A DNA stretch of 5,725 bases from Eggerthellaceae bacterium (GTDB lineage: Bacteria; Actinomycetota; Coriobacteriia; Coriobacteriales; Eggerthellaceae): NCBI GenBank assembly GCA_900754955.1, contig CAAEEV010000195.1:1-5725 (forward strand), read 5' to 3'. The translations under genes and the position numbers were made by a program. Below, in pieces: positions 1 through 5,324 of the stretch; positions within the stretch are counted from its first letter, which is position 1, and the number at the start of each line of letters is the position of its first letter. The notes under the pieces are model-generated. The model searched no databases, was not told the origin of the DNA, and saw only the letters and a list, made by a program, of their open reading frames with translations.

Positions 1-894
1 ACCGAAGGCAGAGTCGCAGCGCAGGATTTTTCAGGGGAAGAGCCCCACGACCTTGGCGCAGACCGCGCTGTATGCCCGATCTGCCCGCACGCCTGCGCGC
101 TCGCCGAGGGGCAGCGCGGCCAGTGTCGTGCGCGCGTGGCGCGGGGCGGCAGTGTGGTGTGCGAGAACTTCGGGCGCATCACGGCGCTCGCTCTCGACCC
201 CATCGAGAAGAAGCCGCTTGCGCACTTCATGCCGGGCGCGCGCATTCTCTCCGTCGGATCGTACGGCTGCAACCTGCGCTGCCCGTTCTGCCAGAACGCC
301 TCGATCGCACAGGCGACCGCCGAAGAGATGCGCTGGCGTACGATGACGCCCGACGAGCTCGTTGCGGCAGCGTGCGATGCGCGCGCCGACGGCAACGTGG
401 GAATCGCCTACACGTACAACGAGCCGCTCGTCGGCTACGAGTTCGTGCTCGCCTGCGCGCAGCGCGCGCACGAACGCGGCCTCGTCAACGTGCTCGTGAC
501 GAACGGCATGGTGAACCCCGATCCGCTCGCGGAGCTGCTTCCGTACATCGATGCGGCAAACGTCGACGTCAAGGGGTTCACGCAGCGGTTCTACGACGCG
601 GTGGGCGGCAGCCTCGATACGGTCAAGCGCACCGTTGAGGCGATGGCGCGCAGCGCACACTGCCATCTCGAGGTGACGACGCTCGTCGTCCCGGGCATGA
701 ACGACTCACCTAATGAGATCGCGGCGATTGCGCAGTGGCTCGCCGCGCTCGACCCTGCCGTTCCGTATCATGTGACGCGTTTCTTCCCCTGCCACCGCTT
801 GACTGATCGTCCGCCGACCAACGTGCGGCTCGTGCATGAACTCGCCGACGTCGCCTGCCGGTATCTGCGCCATGTGTACGTCGGCAACTGCTGA
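1..894 (+). CDS. amrS: AmmeMemoRadiSam-system radical SAM enzyme, PflA-like (5' end outside the window)
   Basis: This is a radical SAM enzyme of the COG1180 group (pyruvate formate-lyase activating enzyme-like), the type usually encoded with AMMECR1 and MEMO proteins. It should bind a [4Fe-4S] cluster and cleave S-adenosylmethionine; I cannot name its substrate. The frame is open from the first base to TGA at 892-894, giving 297 visible codons. Visible codons 25-42 hold an N-terminal cysteine cluster (C25, C28, C32, C42) typical of the family, followed by DPIEKKPLAHF at 66-76. The radical SAM motif CxxxCxxC is C90, C94, C97 within GCNLRCPFCQN. Further family motifs are YTYNEP (137-142), TTLVVPGMND (226-235) and HVTRFFP (257-263). 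No ATG lies upstream of the cysteine cluster, so the start is before base 1; the in-frame GTG at 136 would delete the cluster and is a false start. The protein ends at YVGNC, without the longer tail with a Cys pair that I recall in many homologues. Family assignment is secure; function is not. Confidence 0.88.
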   Translation, partial: TEGRVAAQDFSGEEPHDLGADRAVCPICPHACALAEGQRGQCRARVARGGSVVCENFGRITALALDPIEKKPLAHFMPGARILSVGSYGCNLRCPFCQNASIAQATAEEMRWRTMTPDELVAAACDARADGNVGIAYTYNEPLVGYEFVLACAQRAHERGLVNVLVTNGMVNPDPLAELLPYIDAANVDVKGFTQRFYDAVGGSLDTVKRTVEAMARSAHCHLEVTTLVVPGMNDSPNEIAAIAQWLAALDPAVPYHVTRFFPCHRLTDRPPTNVRLVHELADVACRYLRHVYVGNC

Positions 895-907
895 GCTGCT
901 CCGTAAA

Positions 908-919
908 ATGCGAACGCAT
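908..919. repeat. Short perfect inverted repeat upstream of priA
   Basis: ATGCG-AA-CGCAT is a 5-bp perfect dyad with a 2-bp spacer, in the 42-bp gap between the radical SAM gene and priA. It sits directly before the priA -10-like element, in the spacer or -35 zone. It could be an operator or a weak hairpin at the end of the upstream transcript, but no T-tract follows. With so short an arm it may be chance. Confidence 0.3.
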
Positions 920-920
920 G

Positions 921-929
921 TGCTAAACT
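921..929 (+). promoter_or_regulatory. Candidate extended -10 element for priA
   Basis: TGC-TAAACT matches the extended -10 pattern TGn-TAnnnT, with four of six bases matching TATAAT. No -35-like hexamer is seen 16-18 bp upstream. The hexamer ends 7 bp before the priA ATG, so transcription would begin at or next to the start codon. No Shine-Dalgarno-like sequence lies between it and the ATG. This arrangement fits a leaderless mRNA, which is common in Actinomycetota, but it is a prediction only. Confidence 0.4.
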
Positions 930-936
930 AAACGGC

Positions 937-3390
937 ATGAGAACCGCTTCTGTCATACTCGACATCCCCACGCAATCGCTCGACGCGCCGTACACCTACG
1001 TCGTTCCCGACGACATGGACGACGCGGCGATCGGTTGCGCCGTGCTCGTGCCCTTCGGGCGCCGCAAGGCGGTGGGTTTCGTTGTTGCGATCGATGACGA
1101 CGGCGCTGAGATCGGCACGGGAGGCGCGGCGTACCGCACGGTGCCCCCGGGCGGCATCGCAGGTGCGCCCGGTGCCGCGTCGGGCGGCGCGTTCCAGCAG
1201 CACTTCGGTTTCGGCGCCCAGTACGAGGCGGACAGCCCTGAAACGGGGTTCGCGCGCGACCGCGAGCGCGCGGTGAAGCTCAAGCCCCTCGAGCGCGTGC
1301 TCTCAAAGCCCTACTTCGATGAGGAGGGGGCCGCCTGTGCGCGTTTTCTCGCCGAGCGCTACATCGCGCCGCTCTCGTCGTGCGTGCGTCTCTTCACGCC
1401 GCCGGGCGGCGTTCCCCGTCTCGTCCATATGCGCGAGGGCGGCTGGCGCCTCGAGGAACCTGCGGTGGGCGAGGTCGACGACCGCTGGGTGACGCTCGGA
1501 CCTGCGGCGGCCGATTTCACGCCGCGCAAGAACGCCGTGAAGCAGATTGCGGTGATCGACGCGCTCAAGCGAGGCGAGCTGCGCATGGCTGAGCTCGCGC
1601 TTGAGTTCGGTTCGGTGTCGTCCACCGTCAAGGCGCTTGCCGACAAGGACGTCGTGCGCATCGAGCGGCGCCGGCGCATGCGCGGGGTGCCGCAGGGGGA
1701 GCGCGGTGCGGCAGGCGAGGCGTTCGTTCCGTCGCCGAAGCCGCGCCTCACGTCTGGTCAGCAGCAGGCGCTCGCGACGATCGAGCAGGCGCGCGCGGCG
1801 CAGCGCGGCGAGGTGGTGCTCATCGACGGCGTGACGGGCTCGGGCAAGACCGAGGTGTACCTCCAGGCCATCGAGACGACGCTCGCGGCGGGCCGCAACG
1901 CCATCGTGCTCGTGCCCGAGATCTCGCTCACGCCGCAGACGGTCGCCCGCTTCCGCGGTCGCTTCGGCGACACGGTAGCGGTCATGCATTCGCGCATGAG
2001 CCAGGGCGAGCGCTACGACCAGTGGGACTTCGTGAAGAGCGGGGCCGCCCGCGTGGTGGTGGGCGCACGCAGCGCGCTCTTCGTTCCGCTGCGCGACGTG
2101 GGGCTCATCGTGATCGACGAGGAGCACGAGGGCTCCTACAAGCAGGACAGCGCCCCGCGCTACGTTGCGCGCGATGTGGCGGCCTGGATGGTGAAGCGTT
2201 CGGGCGGCACGCTCGTGCTCGGCTCGGCTACGCCGTCGATCGAGACGCTCTACGCGGCGGCGAAGGACCCGCTTTGGCACCGGGTCGCCCTGCCCGAGCG
2301 CGCCAACGGGCGGCCGCTTCCCGCCATCGAGGTGGTCGACATGGCGGCGGAATTCCATGCGGGTTCGCGCGCCATGTTCTCGCGGCGCCTTGTGCAGGCG
2401 CTCGGTGACGAACTCGCCCAAGGCCGCAAGGTGGTGCTGCTGCTCAACCAGCGGGGCTTCGCGCGTTTTCTTCTGTGCCGCGACTGCGGTTTCGTGCCCG
2501 AGTGCCCGTCGTGTTCGACCTCGCTCACCTACCACGAGCAGGGCGGCAAGCTCGTGTGCCATCACTGCGGTTACACGGTGGCGGTGCCGCCGACGTGCCC
2601 GCAGTGCTCAAGCCCCTACCTTAAGAAGTTCGGCGCGGGAACGCAGCGCGTGGAAGCCGAGCTGCGCGCGCTGCTCGACACGCTGCCCGGCGCCGGGCCC
2701 CAGGTGCCGATCATCCGCATGGACGCCGACACCACCAAGGCAAAGGGCGCGCATCAGCGCCTGCTCGAGGAGTTCGCCGCGCAGGACGCCGCCGTGCTGC
2801 TCGGCACGCAGATGATCGCGAAGGGGCTCGACTTCGATGATGTGACGCTCGTGGGTGTCATCAACGCCGACACGCAGCTCCATCTGCCCGACTACCGCGC
2901 GGGCGAGCGCACGTTCGCCCTCATCGAGCAGGTGGCGGGCCGTGCGGGCCGAGCCGATCTGCCCGGGCGCGTGATCGTGCAGACCTACGAGGCCGACTCC
3001 CCGGCGATACGCGCGGCGGCGGCCTACGATCGCGCTTCGTTTTTGCGCGCGGAGCTGCCCAAGCGCAAGGTGCTCGGCTACCCGCCCTACGTGCGCATGG
3101 CGAACGTGCTCGTGTGGGGCAAGCGGGAGGAAGCGGTGCAGCGCGCCGCCGAGGAGCTCGAGGAGCAGCTGCGCACGCTCGTGCGCGACTACGCAGGCGA
3201 GGGGTTCACCGTGCTGCCCGCAGGCCCCTGCGTGCTCGAGAAGCTGCGCGGCACCTATCGCTGGCACGTTGTGGTGAAGTGTCGACCCGATGATGACATT
3301 GCGCGCCTGCTGAGCCGGCTCTTCCGCACGCGCAAGGCCGACGCGGAGGTCAACGTGGCGGTCGACGTGGATCCGAACGACCTGCTGTAG
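937..3390 (+). CDS. priA: Primosomal protein N' (replication restart helicase PriA)
   Basis: PriA is a 3'-to-5' superfamily 2 helicase that recognises stalled or collapsed forks and starts reloading of the replicative helicase. The 817-residue protein has the full family order: N-terminal 3'-end-binding domain from residue 1 (PTQSLDAPYTYVVP, VPFGRRKAVGFVV), a winged-helix-like stretch near 193-245, Walker A GVTGSGKT (298-305), DEEH box (394-397), GSATPSIET (429-437), eight zinc-binding cysteines (C514, C517, C523, C526, C541, C544, C554, C557), GTQMIAKG (623-630), QVAGRAGR (665-672), and a C-terminal end reading VDVDPNDLL. ATPase and zinc sites are intact, unlike the degenerate PriA of many mycobacteria and relatives. 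It is longer than E. coli PriA (732 residues), partly because of an insertion at about 54-110. The ATG at 937 is the first possible start after an in-frame TAA at 904-906, and conserved sequence begins at once, so the start is firm. No Shine-Dalgarno is visible. It faces the OPT gene convergently. Confidence 0.97.
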   Translation: MRTASVILDIPTQSLDAPYTYVVPDDMDDAAIGCAVLVPFGRRKAVGFVVAIDDDGAEIGTGGAAYRTVPPGGIAGAPGAASGGAFQQHFGFGAQYEADSPETGFARDRERAVKLKPLERVLSKPYFDEEGAACARFLAERYIAPLSSCVRLFTPPGGVPRLVHMREGGWRLEEPAVGEVDDRWVTLGPAAADFTPRKNAVKQIAVIDALKRGELRMAELALEFGSVSSTVKALADKDVVRIERRRRMRGVPQGERGAAGEAFVPSPKPRLTSGQQQALATIEQARAAQRGEVVLIDGVTGSGKTEVYLQAIETTLAAGRNAIVLVPEISLTPQTVARFRGRFGDTVAVMHSRMSQGERYDQWDFVKSGAARVVVGARSALFVPLRDVGLIVIDEEHEGSYKQDSAPRYVARDVAAWMVKRSGGTLVLGSATPSIETLYAAAKDPLWHRVALPERANGRPLPAIEVVDMAAEFHAGSRAMFSRRLVQALGDELAQGRKVVLLLNQRGFARFLLCRDCGFVPECPSCSTSLTYHEQGGKLVCHHCGYTVAVPPTCPQCSSPYLKKFGAGTQRVEAELRALLDTLPGAGPQVPIIRMDADTTKAKGAHQRLLEEFAAQDAAVLLGTQMIAKGLDFDDVTLVGVINADTQLHLPDYRAGERTFALIEQVAGRAGRADLPGRVIVQTYEADSPAIRAAAAYDRASFLRAELPKRKVLGYPPYVRMANVLVWGKREEAVQRAAEELEEQLRTLVRDYAGEGFTVLPAGPCVLEKLRGTYRWHVVVKCRPDDDIARLLSRLFRTRKADAEVNVAVDVDPNDLL
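1096..1266 (+). other. Low-complexity insertion inside the PriA N-terminal domain
   Basis: Residues about 54-110 of PriA separate two conserved strands: GFVVAIDDD before and VKLKPLERVL after. In E. coli PriA the equivalent join (GIVVSVSD to LKAVVEVL) is only a few residues, so this protein carries roughly 50 extra. The insert is Gly/Ala/Pro-rich in its first half, then holds QQHFGFGAQYEAD and an Arg/Asp/Glu-rich end. The frame and base composition match the surrounding gene, so it is a coding insertion rather than an intervening element. It is probably a disordered surface loop. Confidence 0.6.
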
Positions 3391-3408
3391 CGGGGACTGC
3401 GGCGGCGC

Positions 3409-3431
3409 CACGCGCGACGTCGTCGCGGGTG
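3409..3431. terminator. Possible bidirectional terminator hairpin between priA and the OPT gene
   Basis: The 75-bp convergent gap holds one clear hairpin: CGCGAC (3413-3418) and GTCGCG (3422-3427) pair around a 3-nt loop, and after a single G-G mismatch CAC (3409-3411) pairs with GTG (3429-3431). It sits between two converging stop codons, at 3388-3390 for priA and 3466-3468 for the OPT gene, where transcription must end from both sides. No T-tract follows in either direction, so it is not a canonical intrinsic terminator, and GC-rich DNA forms such stems easily. Confidence 0.35.
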
Positions 3432-3465
3432 CGGTCCTGCCGTGCACGCCGCATGCGTTGCGCGA

Positions 3466-5193
3466 CTAGAGCGCGATTCCCGCTGCCACCGAGGCGAGCG
3501 CCACGAGCACGCCGACGATCGACTCGCCGCCGAGCAGCCCCGAGGCCATGACGGTGCCCGACTCGTCGTGGCGCCGAGCGGCGCGCGCGGCCTGCTCCTC
3601 GTCGAGTTCGGCGCGGCGCCGCCTTCCCACGGCGTCGTAGACGAGCTTCGCCACCATGCCGAGCGCTGCCGTGGCCGACATGTAGAACGGCAGGTAGATG
3701 CCGAGACCGAGCATCATCACGGGCGCCTTCGCGAAGTAGAGCGCCACGCCCGCTGCAAGGCCGATGGCGAATGCGGCAACGTTGGGGATGCCCGTGACCA
3801 TCGTGGCGACCACCGACGCCTGCGTGGCGATGAACGTGCCGTCGGCGCCGAACGCCTCGGGGCCGTAGGCGGCGGCGATGACCATCATGACGGCGGAGGC
3901 CACGACCGCGCCGAGCACGCCGCCGATCGCCTGGCCGAGCCACTGCGCCTTCGGGTCGGTGCCGAGGATGTGACCCGCCTTGAAATCGTTCATCACGTCG
4001 CCCGCGAGGCCGCACGCGATGGCGATCACCGCCGCCACGAAGAACAGCTGCACGAGCGGGGTGTCCGAGAACGCCGCGATGGCGAGCAGTACGATGAGGC
4101 CGAAGATCTCCATGGGGTCGATGCCGGTTTGCCCGACGCTCTGCGCGGCCATTGCACATGTCACCCAGGAGAAGGCGACCACGACGATGCTCGGCACAGG
4201 TCCGACGCCTGCGAGCATGCAGAGCGCGAGCGCCGCGATCGAGCCGAGCAGCGCGAGCACGCCTGCGCCAATCCGCCGCCGCGGGCGCCCGTCCCGCGTG
4301 CCCGCGCCCGCATGCGCGTTGTCGCCTTCGCCGCTCATCGCACCTGCCTGGGTCGCCGCGTGCTGGCGGTTGCGCGAGCCGCGCAGCAGGCGCACGCCCT
4401 TCGGCAGCACGTCCTTGAAGATGACGCCGAATCCACAGCCCATCATGACGCCCATGCCGAGGCTCTGCGTGATGCCCTGGGCGCACGCGGTGTCCCACAG
4501 GCCCGCCGCTGTGCCGCCGAGCACAATGCCGAAGTTGGCGAACACCGCGCCCGCGAACCACACGGCCACCGAGGCGGTGCCCACCATGATGCCCATCGCG
4601 AGCATCATGGGCGAGTTGTACAGGCCGAACGAGATGCCCGGCAGCGTGATGCCGCCCGTGAAAATCGCGGGCAGCAGCCCGAGGCCGTCGCGCAGGAAGG
4701 TGTAGAGGCCCGCAAGCCCCATAGTGCCGAACAGCTTCGCGCCGATTCTGCCGCCGGCGTTGCCCGCCTTGAGGGTTTCGGCGGCGGCCTGTCCGATGGG
4801 GAACTCGAGCGCGGCGTCCTCGATGAAATGCCGGCGCAGATACGCCATGCAGATGAGCCCGAGCAGCACGCCGGCGATCGCCACGGCGAGCATGGCGGGC
4901 CAGTCGACGGGGTTGCTGCCCGTCACGATCCAGATGGCGGGAATGGTGAAGGCAAGGCCTCCTGCTACCATCGACCCCGCCGACATGATGGTGTGCGTGA
5001 CGTTGGCTTCATGCAGGTTGGTGTTGCCGAGCGCCTTCAGGAAGAAAAGCGAGATGATGGCCGCGAAGATGATCGGCCAGGGGAGTGCGCCCATCTTGAG
5101 CGCGGTGTACGCGGACGCCGCCGTAATTACGGCGCAGCCGATGCAGCCGACGACGGCTCCGCGCACGGTCAGTTGACCTTGCGTGAGGTTCAT
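3466..5193 (-). CDS. OPT-family oligopeptide transporter
   Basis: This is an integral membrane transporter of the OPT family, whose members carry small peptides or, in the YSL branch, metal chelates across the cytoplasmic membrane. The 575-residue protein is almost wholly hydrophobic, with about 14 membrane-spanning stretches judged by eye. Family signatures are ALEFPIGQAAAETLKAG (128-144), GDVMNDFKAGHILGTDPKAQ (398-417), GIYLPFYMS (498-506) and GESIVGVLVAL (556-566) in the last helix. Two polar stretches stand out: residues 271-308, a basic, Gly/Ala-rich loop that splits the protein into two halves, and 523-545, an Arg/Glu-rich linker before the final helix. The ATG (complement of 5191-5193) has AAGGAG four bases upstream, which supports this start. 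The gene converges on priA and diverges from coaX. Bacterial members are usually called peptide transporters, but the substrate cannot be read from sequence; peptide import would suit an amino-acid-fermenting anaerobe (inference). Confidence 0.92.
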   Translation of the reverse strand: MNLTQGQLTVRGAVVGCIGCAVITAASAYTALKMGALPWPIIFAAIISLFFLKALGNTNLHEANVTHTIMSAGSMVAGGLAFTIPAIWIVTGSNPVDWPAMLAVAIAGVLLGLICMAYLRRHFIEDAALEFPIGQAAAETLKAGNAGGRIGAKLFGTMGLAGLYTFLRDGLGLLPAIFTGGITLPGISFGLYNSPMMLAMGIMVGTASVAVWFAGAVFANFGIVLGGTAAGLWDTACAQGITQSLGMGVMMGCGFGVIFKDVLPKGVRLLRGSRNRQHAATQAGAMSGEGDNAHAGAGTRDGRPRRRIGAGVLALLGSIAALALCMLAGVGPVPSIVVVAFSWVTCAMAAQSVGQTGIDPMEIFGLIVLLAIAAFSDTPLVQLFFVAAVIAIACGLAGDVMNDFKAGHILGTDPKAQWLGQAIGGVLGAVVASAVMMVIAAAYGPEAFGADGTFIATQASVVATMVTGIPNVAAFAIGLAAGVALYFAKAPVMMLGLGIYLPFYMSATAALGMVAKLVYDAVGRRRRAELDEEQAARAARRHDESGTVMASGLLGGESIVGVLVALASVAAGIAL

Positions 5194-5197
5194 GTTG

Positions 5198-5203
5198 CTC
5201 CTT
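5198..5203 (-). promoter_or_regulatory. Ribosome binding site of the OPT gene
   Basis: On the minus strand AAGGAG lies 4 nt before the ATG. It is the clearest Shine-Dalgarno in the window and fixes the transporter start. The spacing is slightly short but within the usual range. Confidence 0.8.
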
Positions 5204-5215
5204 CGCGTATATCCG

Positions 5216-5233
5216 CTTCCCCCTGATGGGAAG
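5216..5233. repeat. Inverted repeat in the OPT/coaX intergenic region
   Basis: CTTCCC (5216-5221) and GGGAAG (5228-5233) form a perfect 6-bp dyad around a 6-nt centre. It lies 22 bp upstream of the OPT start codon, so it could fold in the OPT leader RNA or act as an operator for a dimeric regulator. Nothing identifies a regulator. Confidence 0.4.
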
Positions 5234-5237
5234 TCGG

Positions 5238-5266
5238 GTTACCGAACAGACGGCGTACAGTATAAT
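5238..5266 (+). promoter_or_regulatory. Predicted sigma-70-type promoter of coaX
   Basis: A perfect TATAAT stands at 5261-5266, striking in such GC-rich DNA. With a 17-bp spacer the -35 would be GTTACC (5238-5243), which matches only three of six consensus bases; TTACCG with a 16-bp spacer is equally weak. No TGn extension is present. Transcription would start near 5272-5274, giving a leader of about 52 nt before the coaX ATG. Confidence 0.65.
5259..5264 (-). promoter_or_regulatory. Weak candidate -10 element of the OPT gene
   Basis: Read on the minus strand, 5264-5259 gives TATACT, five of six matches to TATAAT. It overlaps the coaX -10 box. No good -35 is found upstream at 16-18 bp. A start near 5252 would give the transporter mRNA a leader of about 58 nt that contains the 5216-5233 dyad. 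This is the best AT-rich element upstream of the gene, but it may only be the back side of the coaX -10. Confidence 0.3.
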
Positions 5267-5272
5267 CCTCGA

Positions 5273-5304
5273 AAACGCGCCCGTGGCGGGCGTTTCGGAA
5301 ACGC
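5273..5304 (+). promoter_or_regulatory. coaX leader with overlapping, mutually exclusive hairpins
   Basis: Hairpin A pairs CGCCCG (5278-5283) with CGGGCG (5287-5292) around TGG and is followed by TTT. Hairpin B pairs GCGTTT (5290-5295) with AAACGC (5299-5304) around CGG. They share bases 5290-5292, so they cannot form together. A second AAACGC copy at 5273-5278 can also pair with 5290-5295. Competing stems between promoter and start codon resemble an attenuator or other RNA switch, but the stems are short and no known riboswitch class is recognised. Confidence 0.35.
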
Positions 5305-5307
5305 GTC

Positions 5308-5315
5308 GGAAAGGG
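5308..5315 (+). promoter_or_regulatory. Ribosome binding site of coaX
   Basis: GGAAAGGG ends 9 nt before the coaX ATG. It is purine-rich with an AAGGG core, acceptable though not a perfect Shine-Dalgarno, and supports the start at 5325. It lies just downstream of the leader hairpins. Confidence 0.55.
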
Positions 5316-5324
5316 CGGCATCGG

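Noticed and set aside
31..666. A 211-codon minus-strand open frame opposite the radical SAM gene
   Set aside because: It is antisense to the conserved cysteine and SAM motifs, and is Arg/Ala/His/Glu-rich without a domain.
1303..2565. A 420-codon minus-strand open frame inside priA
   Set aside because: It is antisense to conserved PriA helicase motifs, is Arg/His/Ala-rich and shows no recognisable domain; it is a composition artefact.
2608..3447. A 279-codon minus-strand open frame opposite the priA 3' half
   Set aside because: It is antisense to the helicase C-terminal domain, with no domain and a shadow-like composition.
3350..4561. A 403-codon minus-strand open frame overlapping the OPT gene in another frame
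   Set aside because: It is Arg/Gly/Ala/His-rich and low in complexity, shares DNA with the true OPT frame, and runs into the 3' end of priA. There is no domain support.
5205..5211. TATACG on the minus strand as a -10 for the OPT gene
   Set aside because: A transcription start 7 nt downstream would fall inside the Shine-Dalgarno, so the message would lose its ribosome binding site.
3442..5226. A 594-codon open frame on the plus strand, antisense to the whole OPT gene
   Set aside because: Its translation is extremely rich in His, Arg, Ala, Glu and Asp with no domain or hydrophobic core, as expected opposite a GC-biased membrane protein gene. The minus-strand frame has clear OPT motifs and a Shine-Dalgarno.
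5278..5295. Hairpin A plus TTT as an intrinsic terminator
   Set aside because: Only three T residues follow a 6-bp stem, too weak to call a terminator alone; it is kept only as part of the leader structure.
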